A DNA stretch of 64,000 nucleotides from Macrostomum hystrix (lineage: Eukaryota; Platyhelminthes; Macrostomidae), in NCBI GenBank assembly GCA_950097015.1, contig CATNEN010000030.1:3953001-4017000 (forward strand). The letters are read 5' to 3'. Numbering within the stretch: the stretch's first letter is position 1; every line of letters starts with the position of its first letter. Below, piece by piece: positions 11,850 through 39,658 of the stretch. Made by a program: the position numbers and the translations under genes. A model generated the notes under the pieces. The model did no database searches. It was not told the DNA's origin and saw only the letters and a list, made by a program, of their open reading frames with translations.

Positions 11850-12430
11850 GTTTGCATTCGATGCCTGCAGCTCGCAGCTCGTGGAGCAGCGGCTGCGGCG
11901 GCAGAAGGCTCCGAGTGTTTGTCAAGCAGTCAGAAGGCCTCGGGCCGGGCCGACTGTGCCCAGCCGACTATCGATGGGCGAGCGGTTTCAACGGCAGCCA
12001 GTTCAAGGGATCGCTGTACAAGGCTGCGGGGAGCAGTCAGGTCGGGAACTGGAACACCCAGGCTGTCAGCTGCCGTAGCCTCCTGAACATCCTGGATGGC
12101 TCCACCGTGCCGCTGACGAAGCTGGCCGATCTTAGCAGCGTCCAGGAGCTCGCGGACCTGAGATTGTCCGTTGGACTCTCTGGTGGTGAAATCTGGGTTG
12201 GCGCCGCCTCACTGGGCAACGGCAGCTGGGCCTGGTCTGACTGCGGCTGGCCGCTGTCACTCAATACAACTGGCACTGGCGGGCTGTGAAGCACGAGCGA
12301 GCCCAACGCTGGCAACAGCGCCGACATCCGGGCCAGGATTTTGGGCTCGGCTCTATTTGACACGTTCGGCACCTCTCCGTTCTACGGCGCCTGCGAGTGC
12401 TCGGATCCGTTTTGGCACTTAATTGCTTGA
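11850..12430 (+). pseudogene. C-type lectin-like domain pseudogene
   Basis: The frame running from 11852 reads like a C-type lectin domain: CPADYRW, SQVGNWNTQAVSCRSLL, then PLTKLADLSSVQELADL, and the core GGEIWVGAASLGNGSWAW. After an in-frame TGA at 12287-12289 the same frame continues with SEPNAGNSADIRARILG and FYGACECSDPF, ending at TGA 12428-12430. The stop falls where lectins usually have the Trp before the EPN motif, so a TGG to TGA change is likely. A usual early Cys (the CYK position) reads SLYK. One continuous block without introns suggests a decayed exon or a retrocopy. The domain assignment is by motif only. Confidence 0.6.
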
Positions 12431-13385
12431 CTTGGAGCCCTGCCTGAATTGGTGATTTCACTGGTAATATTTGTGGCGGCAATCATTATATATTGATTTT
12501 ACCTACTGTCACTGAAATTGCTGACGAGAAAATACCAATTTAACATTAGAAGGCACTAATGTGTTTTCGTTCGTTTTAATTTTTCTGTTCATATTCGCGC
12601 CAAAACTGTCCTTTGTTTTGTCTTTAGAGCACGGCTACTAATAGGGTGTGAAAATTCAAAAGGCCACATTAACAGTAGAAAGACCCATGATATATTTTCC
12701 CCTTGGGGAATACCACGGGATATTTCAAATACCCGCTGCCTACGTCGCGATAGCTCCGAAACCGAACGACCGATTTTCGTGAAAAGTCCACCCTTTACGA
12801 TGAGCTAACTTTCAAAGCCGTCCGACGTCAGCATCGTCAGTGATATTCAGAAATTCTTGTCAAAGACCCTGGTGACAAGGACAACGAACATTGCTCTGTG
12901 TGAACCTTTATGGCGAATCCTGTATTGGTGAGAATCCGGAAAATTCTGGCCCGTGTTCAGGATTTTCATGTTGAATTTGTTAAATATTTTACGAGATTCA
13001 GAAAAAAAGAGAATTATTGTGGGTATATATTTGAAATATCCACTTGGTCTTTCGTCTGTTCAATTCCACAATGTTCCACAATGTCCACCATGAAAATCAC
13101 ACTCTGGGCTCTCCATAACCAATCAAAGTTTCGAAACTTTTAGACCTTCGATACGAAGAAAAAACTATTTTTTGTTTATTTCTTCAGCAAATGAAATAAT
13201 CTAGAAATATTCAAAGCTTACTTTGCTTTTCTATCAAAAGTACGTCGGCGACAGATTTAAGGTTAAGCGATTAAACTTAGAAAGAAAAAAGTAACTTTTT
13301 TATAAGAATTGTAGCGATAAAAATGTCTTTCAAAGAATGTCCTTGAAATAGAAATTTCTTTGAACGTTCAGCGAGAGATTCAATA
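12431..13385. other. Non-coding AT-rich stretch
   Basis: No gene seen. The segment at about 12700-12870 (around CCGAAACCGAACGACCGAT) looks like degraded mobile DNA, but I cannot assign it. Confidence 0.4.
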
Positions 13386-13966
13386 AGGGGGCGAGTGGGT
13401 CAGCGGCTAACGTCGCTGCCTCGCACTCCAAAGGACGCTAGTTCGATTCACCCTTCAAGTCACGATTAATTTCGGGACTTGTTGGAGGGTTTGGACAGTA
13501 GCGACCGGCGGAGGTGCAATCAAAGCTTGAAATAATAGCTTCGCTCCTACCTTCTGTGTGCCTGTTCTGCGTTGTGTGAGTTGTGTGCGTTGGCGCTGGG
13601 GCGTGAGACCTTGCGAGGGGTGGCTGGAGGGCGGGTGTACACCGCCACGCGCTTTCTGGACTTCCGTCAGCGCGATTGGATAAGTGTACACTCATCACCC
13701 GGCTCCCCCCTGAGGACTGATTTCTTATCAGCCTTCCGCCCCGGCTTGGTCTGCTATGTGCGTGTGGGGCTGGGGTGGGGGGCACTGCTGCCTATTCTGG
13801 GTGCCTCCTGCCCTCCCCGGCTGGTCTGTGCTGCTGTGTGTGGTGCCTGCTCAGGGGAGGCGGCGCGATGGGCGCAAAAGCGCCTAGTTCGCCGGTCTGG
13901 GGGCGTGCCGCTCCGTCGCTTGTGCGACAAGTGCCCCGGCCCCCTGCAAATAGATAGAGATAGAGG
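13386..13966 (+). mobile_element. tRNA-derived SINE family A, full copy (about 580 bp)
   Basis: The head resembles a tRNA, with A-box-like TGGGTCAGCGGCTAACG and B-box-like AGTTCGATTC. A long GC-rich unique body follows, and the tail is AATAGATAGAGATAGAG. Target-site duplication GATTCAATA is at 13377-13385 and 13967-13975. The copy at 17450-18052 is the same element in the opposite orientation, so the ORFs inside both are not genes. Confidence 0.9.
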
Positions 13967-14170
13967 GATTCAATATAGAATAACAATATGTTAGCTGGCA
14001 AGTAATGCTTAGATAAAAATGGTTTGGATCAGATAGAAATATTCAGACAAAAATAAATAGAAATAGAATTGTGTCGAATTGGTTAAACTCAATTCAATAA
14101 ACTACAGGCAGTTGTTTCAAAAAAACGAGTTTTCCAGTTATGTGAAGGCACTGCTGTAGTCTTGGACAGG

Positions 14171-30298
<16,128 letters not shown>

Positions 30299-31829
30299 TT
30301 TTTACTATTATCTATATTTTAGTAGATAGATCTAAAGACACAAATAGTTCATTCGAATATATATATTTACGTTAAATGTTGAAAACAACAATCGCTTGGG
30401 TAGATTCAAAAAGTTATTTCTTACTTAATTAAGCCATGAATACGTGTAAAACTTTTTATAATCAGGTTTTCAAATGCAAAAGTCATATTATTTGTCAGCT
30501 CTTTCCAAAGAAGTTAGCTTTTCGTATAATGATTATCCCTCCGCGATAATAAAAACATCGGAAGTCACACTATACTGAATTTTTCCCATAACGGAAATAT
30601 CTTATATCTATTGGCATATACGAATAGTATATATATAAATAGTGCTGTAGCATAGTTCCGCTTGTAGCGAAATCAGAAAGCTTATTATCTCAGATGGTTA
30701 CTTCTGGTGCAAATATATTCACTAAAATGTACAATTTCGCACAAAAAGGCCGGCTGCTTAAAATTCGCTGGTAACCGGGTACAATTAGTTTTAGTTTCAT
30801 TTGAGTGATATACGTAGCTGTGCAATTTTTATTTTTAAGCTAGTTTTGCATATCATTGAAATCAGTCATTATGTAGTCTATTCGTCTCCAGGACACGTAT
30901 TTTAATTTGATGTGTCCAACTTTTGTTGTCATTAAACATTTCTATTATTCAAATGAACTTCCTCAGTTTTCAGTTTTATATTGGATTCAGTGTTGGATCA
31001 AGAAACCTCAGAATTTCACTTAAAATAGAATACAAAATACTGCATAATGATCGAAATCAATTGGTAACATATGCATGTAATTAGCCTGTATAATCCGCGC
31101 AATGGTCTTAATCCCAATTTCATGCGCAGGCATGCAGGCTGTATTAAAGGACTATAAAAGTAGCTATAACTCCTTGGCTGTATTTTGTCTTCGATGCACT
31201 CGGTGATCGTGTCCGTGCAGCAATGGCGAGCGAAATCTCTAAAAAGCAACGCACAGAACACATTGAAGGCAGGCTCTAATTCAACCAGAGGGGAGGCAGT
31301 GGGATCTGGTATCGGATGCTAGGGGGAGCCAATTACTGTACCCTGACGCGGCCATCGGTCAATGTAGTTTCTGCTACCTATCTTTTTTCGGGCGATAATA
31401 CTCGTAGGTCTGGCTCGAAACCATGTTGCAAAGGGGATTCGAAACAAGGGAGCCCTGTTTCCCTATTACTGCCGGCCTGGGAGCCCGCTCCCACCGATTC
31501 GAGCGCATTCATCGGCCATTTCTCGATGCGGCGGCGGTGAGGTGGGGCTGCTGGCAGCTGCGCCAGCTGTCGTACCTACAGCAGAGCGATGCGCAAACAC
31601 AAAATAGGCAATCGGCGATCCATGGGAATGCGCGTTCTACCGCTGACATCGGTTGGGCGGTGGGCAGCCGGCCGAAGCTCTGCAATAGATTTTCGTCCAC
31701 CTTCCCTATGCAGAGGTATGACTTTAGTTCTTTTGGCACCGGATGTTCGCTACATATATAGGGATAAGCGATATGTTGCGGTACCAATCTGGTAAATAAT
31801 GCAATAATTCAAGTATTACAAATTGCTAT

Positions 31830-32045
31830 AATTGCAGGAGGGCTGCGGGCAATGGCACATCATTTCGTAACACTAGACCTGCAGCCAGCGAGGAGGCAAT
31901 TCTGCCCATTCAACTGACTCCTGAGCACAAACGTATACATAAACACTGAACGCAGGCACACGCTCACACAGGTGTGTACATCTGCCCTGACTTTATCATT
32001 GTCAGGCAGTGTACATTGTCACTCGGCCTTGGAGGTTGGCGCAGG
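31830..32045 (-). mobile_element. SINE family C, copy 4 (truncated)
   Basis: Contains AGGGCTGCGGGCAATGGCAC, CACTAGACCTGCAGCCAGCG, CACACAGGTGTGTACATCTG and CAGGCAGTGTACA. It lacks the head beyond GGCCTTGGAGGTTGG. Confidence 0.85.
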
Positions 32046-32117
32046 GGATCTACCCGAGATTTTGGTTCTTAGCTTGCAGATAGGAATAAACAATGGAATA
32101 AGTGCCACCAGCTGTCT

Positions 32118-32118
32118 G

Positions 32119-32150
<32 letters not shown>

Positions 32151-32160
32151 GTGTGCGTGA
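32118..32160. repeat. (GT)n microsatellite
   Basis: About 20 GT dinucleotides with two C interruptions. Confidence 0.95.
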
Positions 32161-32928
32161 GCAAGCGCCAGAAAAATTCTGATCTAAACTCGACTTCCAG
32201 CCCACACGCCCTGCCCACATAATGTTCAATTGAAGTACTGCTGCATTTTCTCCTGTGTTCCCAGTCCTCCCCAGCGAGAGAGACTTAAACGAAGGTTGAG
32301 AAGGCCTCCGCCAGTAGTCGTTTTGAGAAAATCTTTTCATTAAAATAATTAATTCCTGGTCCGCGCAGGCATTCTGTCAGGACATTGCGGACGGAGGGCT
32401 CTCAGCGTGACAGCCAGCCGAGACGCCAATAACTTATTGTAGGCCGGTCCTTATTGGACCAACCCGAGACACTCGTCAGCGCCCGCGCGATCTGGACTCC
32501 AGAGCCGATCCGACAACCCCAGCTGCGACGCCCAAAATTCTTTCTCGTTCTCCATTTCGCTGGACTCGTGACTCAAGATCGGAGCAGATCTGTGATCGCA
32601 TTTTCCACTCTTCTCGCTCCTCACTCTCTCTCTCTTTCTCTCTGTCTCGTTTTAGTCCTCGCAAACGGCCACTTACACTTCCACTCATTCGTGGTCTCTT
32701 CCCCCGCTTCTGCCCCCTAAGCCAACCAACCGCAGCCTCTGCTTGCAGCTGCCCTTCTTTGGCCTAGGCCTCGGACAGACACGAGCTAAGATAAAAACCC
32801 CAAACCGACCGGCAATAAACTGAATTGTCACTCGATCAGCGGTCCAATGTTTTTGGTTTGAATTGTAAACATTTTTCTGGCAAAGCTGACGCCCGCTTTT
32901 GAAGCAGTCGGTCTTGGGTGCGCTGAGC

Positions 32929-35900
32929 ATGTCGGACGCTGAGAATAGGGTCATACTCAATGTTGGCGGCATCCGGCACGAGACCTACAAGGCTACTCTC
33001 AAGAAAATCCCAGCAACCAGGCTGTCCAGGCTAACGGAGGCTTTGGCTAACTACGATCCCATCTTGAACGAATACTTCTTCGACCGCCACCCGGGAGTGT
33101 TTGCCCAGATACTGAACTACTACAGAACTGGCAAGCTGCACTATCCTACTGACGTGTGCGGCCCCCTCTTTGAGGAAGAGCTCGAGTTTTGGGGACTCGA
33201 CAGCAACCAGGTGAGAATTAATGCTTTGATGCTCGTATATCTTGGAAGCTAATCTTAGAAGCTGCTCTTAGAAGCTAATCTTAGAAGCTAATCTTAGAAG
33301 CTACTCTTAGAAGCTACTCTTAGAAGCTACTCTTAGAAGCTACTCTTAGAAGCTACTCTTAGAAGCTAATCTTAGAAGCTACTCTTAGAAGCTAATCTTA
33401 GAAGCTAATCTTAGAACCTAATCTTAGAAGCTAATCTTAGAAGCTACTCTTAGAAGCTAATCTTAGAAGCTAATCTTAGAAGCTACTCTTAGAAGCTACT
33501 CTTAGAAGCTAATCTTAGAAGCTAATCTTAGAAGCTACTCTTAGAAGCTAATCTTAGAAGCTACTCTTAGAACCTAATCTTAGAAGCTAATCTTAGAAGC
33601 TACTCTTAGAAGCTAATCTTAGAAGCTAATCTTAGAAGCTAATCTTTGAAGCTAATCTTAGAAGCTAATCTTAGAAGCTAATCTTAGAAGCTAATCTTAG
33701 AAGCTAATCTTAGAAGCTAATCTTAGAAGCTAATCTTAGAAGCTAATCTTAGAAGCTAATCTTAGAAGCTAATCTTAGAAGCTACTCTTAGAAGCTAATC
33801 TTAGAAGCTAATCTTAGAAGCTACTCTTAGAAGCTACTCTTAGAAGCTAATCTTAGAAGCTAATCTTAGAAGCTAATCTTAGAAGCTAATCTTAGAACCT
33901 AATCTTAGAAGCTAATCTTTGAAGCTACTCTTAGAAGCTAATCTTAGAAGCTAATCTTAGAAGCTAATCTTAGAAGCTAATCTTAGAAGCTAATCTTAGA
34001 AGCTAATCTTAGAAGCTAATCTTAGAAGCTAATCTTAGAAGCTAATCTTAGAAGCTACTCTTAGAAGCTAATCTTAGAAGCTAATCTTAGAAGCTACTCT
34101 TAGAAGCTACTCTTAGAAGCTAATCTTAGAAGCTAATCTTAGAAGCTAATCTTAGAAGCTAATCTTAGAACCTAATCTTAGAAGCTAATCTTTGAAGCTA
34201 CTCTTAGAAGCTAATCTTAGAAGCTAATCTTAGAAGCTAATCTTAGAAGCTAATCTTAGAAGCTAATCTTAGAAGCTAATCTTAGAAGCTAATCTTAGAA
34301 GCTACTCTTAGAAGCTACTCTTAGAAGCTAATCTTAGAAGCTAATCTTAGAAGCTAATCTTAGAAGCTAATCTTAGAACCTAATCTTAGAAGCTAATCTT
34401 TGAAGCTACTCTTAGAAGCTAATCTTAGAAGCTAATCTTAGAAGCTAATCTTAGAAGCTACTCTTAGAAGCTACTCTTAGAAGCTAATCTTAGAACCTAA
34501 TCTTAGAACCTAATCTTAGAAGCTAATCTTTGAAGCTACTCTTAGAAGCTAATCTTAGAAGCTAATCTTAGAAGCTAATCCTAGAAGCTAATCTTTAAAG
34601 CTAATCTTTGAAGCTAATCTTTGAAGCTAATCTTAGAAGCTAATCTTAGAAGCTAATCTTAGAAGCTACTCTTAGAAGCTAATCTTAGAAGCTAATCTTA
34701 GAAGCTAATCTTAGAAGCTACTCTTAGAAGCTACTCTTAGAAGCTAATCTTAGAAGCTAATCTTAGAAGCTAATCTTAGAAGCTAATCTTAGAAGCTACT
34801 CTTAGAAGCTACTCTTAGAAGCTAATCTTAGAAGCTAATCTTAGAAGCTAATCTTAGAAGCTAATCTTAGAAGCTACTCTTAGAAGCTACTCTTAGAAGC
34901 TAATCTTAGAAGCTAATCTTAGAAGCTAATCTTAGAAGCTAATCTTAGAAGCTACTCTTAGAAGCTAATCTTAGAAGCTAATCTTAGAAGCTAATCTTAG
35001 AAGCTAATCTTAGAAGCTAATCTTAGAAGCTACTCTTAGAAGCTAATCTTAGAAGCTAATCTTAGAAGCTACTCTTAGAAGCTAATCTTAGAAGCTAATC
35101 TTAGAAGCTAATCTTAGAAGCTAATCTTAGAAGCTAATCTTAGAAGCTACTCTTAGAAGCTAATCTTAGAAGCTAATCTTAGAAGCTACTCTTAGAAGCT
35201 AATCTTAGAAGCTAATCTTAGAAGCTAATCTTAGAAGCTACTCTTAGAAGCTAATCTTAGAAGCTACTCTTAGAAGCTACTCTTAGAAGCTAATCTTAGA
35301 AGCTAATCTTAGAAGCTACTCTTAGAAGCTAATCTTAGAAGCTAATCTTAGAAGCTACTCTTAGAAGCTACTCTTAGAAGCTAATCTTAGAAGCTAATCT
35401 TAGAAGCTATTTTGAGAGCTAGTATTCTGAAGCTAATCTATATTTTAAAATTCAATTCATTAAGAACGTGCCAAACATCTGCTCTCAAAGCACTAAAATC
35501 CACTTCTCCTATTATTCCCACCGACAAGTGATTTTGTAAATCCCTTTTCCCAGCACAGCATTCAGTGCTATCCGTCAAATACTAGCTAAGAAATCAAAGC
35601 AAACATCTTCGAGTGCTGCATTTCTGAAGTGTGATTATTTTCATAAGAATGGGAAGAGAGCTGCAGTTCTTCGATTCGATATTAATGTCTTAGGCATTTG
35701 TTTTTTATTAAGCCGAACAAAGTCTCCCCACAAGGACTGTTTTTTCTGTGGGAGTTCTTGAAAAACTGAAATAAGTTTATATACTTGCAAGGGTCTGTGG
35801 CCGAGTGTGAGTGATGTCACGAGGGTGACTAACAGCGTTTGCCTCTCGCACCAAGGTCCCTGAGCTCGATTCCGCGGCGAGGCATTTGGGGGCTTGTCGT

Positions 35901-38900
35901 ACAATTTACGCCCTTGAGGGCCAACCCCCAAGTGAGAGTGAGAGTGTACACTGCCTGACAATGAGAAAGATGAGTGTGTGCTTGCGCACAGGCGTGTACA
36001 TCTGCTCAAAATCTTCACCTTCAGGCTGTGTACACTCTCACTGTGCAAATTTCAAGACAAGCCCGCAAGCCTTCCACGGAGCCGATGCTTTGGTGTGAGA
36101 GTCGGTCACGTGATCACCAAGTACCACCAGCAGTTAATGGTTCGAGGACTGGTCATAAAAGGGGAAATTACCATGAGGATCATAATTCAATTTGAGGATT
36201 TATCCTCAAATTAGAAAATTTAGAAATATTTTTCTTGAATATATCAATATCAACTGATTCCCGTGCAAATTAATGACTCAGCCAGTTGTTAAGGATGATC
36301 AATCTGACTAATCCACTCATAATTGTGTTGAATTTTATTGAATTCACTTTTCAAATGATACGAGCTCCGACTGACTGTCCGAGAGTTGGACCTGTATGGA
36401 GGAATGACACATATCAGAACCATAAAATGCAGATCTGCCATCCTTTTTGCGATGGGGCGAGTGGCTCCACCGATTCCGGAATGGCCCAGAGTCTGGAAAG
36501 GGTCCAAAATATTCCCCTTGTCTGCTAAATAATCCTGGCCAGATAATCCGAGTCGATGGGGAGGATTAGGACGTGGGAATTATTGCGGTCCTCAAAATAT
36601 TGAGGCTAGAAAATCAGTCTCACTGGAAAATACTTTTGCCATGCAGTAAATGCAGAGCCAAAGACAGACGCGCGTGAAATCATTCTAAGAATAGGACATT
36701 TTAAGCCATGAAAAAAGGTTTGAGAACATTTTCAAATACGGAGCCGGTTCCATGATAGCCGAGCTCATAAACAGCCGGCTGAGTAGAACTAGCTGCTTTC
36801 TCGACAGCTGCAAAGTAGCTGTGCTCACACACACACACACACACACACGCACACACACAAGTTTGCAGCTTGATTCCCAGGGGGAGGGCTCGGAGTAAGT
36901 TTCTCAAATGAGTACGGACACAGTTGCCAGAATGGGGGAACCATGGTAAGGGAAGTTGAAAAACTGCCGTCAGGGAGCCATAGCGATAATTTAGCACAAA
37001 ACTACAAATTATGTCTCAAGCTAAAGGTGTGATATAATAAGGATAGCGATAGAAACACTTCAATAAAACAAATATTTGAGAATCCAATTCCCAATCCACT
37101 GAATTCCCAATTTAATCAACTCTCAATCTACTGAATTCCCAATTAAATCAATTCTCAATCCTTTGAATTCCCAATTTAATGAATTCCCAATTTAGTGAAT
37201 TTCCAATCCACTGAATTCCCAATCCAATAAATTCCCAATTTAATGAATTCCCAATCCACTGAATTCCCAATTTAATCAATTCGCAATTTAATGAATTCCC
37301 AATTCAATGAATTCCCAATCCAATGAATTCCCAATCCACTGAATTCCCAATTTAATCAATTCTCAATCCACTGAATTCCCAATCCAACGAATTCCCAATC
37401 CACTGAATTCCCAATCCACTGAATTCCCAATCCACTGAATTCCCAATTTAATGAATTGTCAATTTAATGAATTTCCAATCCACTAAATTCCCAATTTGAT
37501 GAATTCCCAATCCAATGAATTCCCAATTCAATGAATTCCCAATCCAATGAATTCCCAATCCAATGAATTCCCAATCCAATGAATTCCCAATCCAATGAAT
37601 TCCCAATTCAATGAATTCTCAATTCAATGAATTCCCAATTTAATGAATTCTCAATCCACTGAATTTCCAATTTAATGAACTCCCAATCCAATGAATTCCC
37701 AATCGAATGAATTCCCAATTCAATGAATTCCCAATTTAATGAATTCCCAATCCACTGTATTCCCAATCCACTGAATTCCCAATTTAATGAATTCCCAATC
37801 CACTGAATTCCCAATCCACTGAATTCCCAATCCACTGAATTCCCAATTTAATGAATTCCCAATTTAATAAATTCTCAATTCAATGAATTCCCAATTTAAT
37901 GAACTCCCAATCCACTGAATTCCCAATTTAATGAATTCCCAACCCAATGAATTCCCAATCCACTGAATTCCCAATCCACTGAATTCCCAATCCGCTGAAT
38001 TCCCAATCCACTGAATTCCCAATTTAATAAATTCCCAATTTAATAAATTCTCAATCCACTGAATTTCCAATTTAATGAACTCCCAATCCACTGAATTCCC
38101 AATTTAATGAATTCCCAATCCACTGTATTCCCAATTTAATGAATTCCCAATCCACTGAATTCCCAATGCACTGAATTCCCAATTTAATGAATTCCCAATC
38201 CACTGAATTCCCAATCCACTGAATTCCCAATCCAATGAATTCCCAATCCAATGAATTCCCAATCCAATGAATTCCCAATCCAATGAATTCCCAATTCAAT
38301 GAATTCTCAATTCAATGAATTCCCAATTTAATGAATTCTCAATCCACTGAATTTCCAATTTAATGAACTCCCAATCCAATGAATTCCCAATCGAATGAAT
38401 TCCCAATTCAATGAATTCCCAATTTAATGAATTCCCAATCCACTGTATTCCCAATCCACTGAATTCCCAATTTAATGAATTCCCAATCCACTGAATTCCC
38501 AATCCACTGAATTCCCAATCCACTGAATTCCCAATTTAATGAATTCCCAATTTAATAAATTCTCAATTCAATGAATTCCCAATTTAATGAACTCCCAATC
38601 CACTGAATTCCCAATTTAATGAATTCCCAATCCAATGAATTCCCAATCCACTGAATTCCCAATCCACTGAATTCCCAATCCACTGAATTCCCAATCCACT
38701 GAATTCCCAATTTAATGAATTCCCAATTTAATAAATTCTCAATCCACTTAATTTCCAATTTAATGAACTCCCAATCCACTGAATTCCCAATTTAATGAAT
38801 TCCCAATCCACTGTATTCCCAATTTAATGAATTCCCAATCCACTGAATTCCCAATGCACTGAATTCCCAATTTAATGAATTCCCAATCCACTGAATTCCC

Positions 38901-39447
38901 AATCCACTGAATTCCCAATCCACTGAATTTATTTTATTATTATATTATTTTTTTAAACAAAAAATGAAACATGCCATTTTGCACGAAGCGAGGCGGATAA
39001 ATCCGTTTTTCCCTTAAAGCGTTTTAGCACCTGGATTTGTTTTTATTGCAATCTTCACTTAAATTTTATTGCTTGCGAAACGTGTCATATTCATGTTTTG
39101 CCTCTGCTTTCGCTGGAGAAACAAGCGAAATCTTGTGGCAATTTCAGCACAACGAAATGTCTGCCATTTTCGTTGGCGCTTAGTATATACGCCCCACCGG
39201 AGACCAATTTTACCTAAACCAGATGGCTGCTGCGCGTGCAGCAATGAAAATGCCAGCTTTAAACGCTGTCATTTAGCTGCTTATGGCTTTAGGCGGGGTT
39301 AGTACGAGAATTTGGTGTGCACTTAAATGTTTTTTCTACCATACGGTTAATTTTTATTTTATATAGCAATTCATATATTAACAGCAACCAAAGCTAAAGC
39401 TAAAGCAGCAACAGCAGCAGGAACAAAAAAAACAACAACAACAACAA

Positions 39448-39487
<40 letters not shown>

Positions 39488-39627
39488 CACAGCAGCAGCA
39501 ACAGCATCAGCAGCAGCAGCAGCCACAGCTGCAGCCACAGCAGCAGCCCCAGCAGCAGCAGCAGCCACAGCTGCAGCCACAGCAGCAGCCACAGCTGCAG
39601 CCACAGCAGCAGCCACAGCAGCAGCCA

Positions 39628-39658
<31 letters not shown>

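Larger units (their letters stand above)
30299..32928. promoter_or_regulatory. Head-to-head intergenic region between CFAP337-like and Shaw genes
   Basis: 2.6 kb separates two divergent start codons (30298 minus, 32929 plus), so both promoters should lie here. It contains a SINE C copy (31830-32045), a GT microsatellite (32118-32160) and a C/T-rich stretch before the Shaw start (32600-32660). Possible small exons at about 31180-31240 and 31510-31720 (minus) have splice-like edges but no recognisable product. GATAAAAA at 32791 is a weak TATA candidate. Confidence 0.4.

Noticed and set aside
13438-13994. ORFs on both strands in GC-rich sequence
   Set aside because: Internal to SINE A; the same ORFs recur in the inverted copy at 17536-17984.
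31423-31787. Small gene in the head-to-head intergenic region
   Set aside because: Overlapping ORFs on both strands with splice-like edges but no recognisable product; left unresolved.
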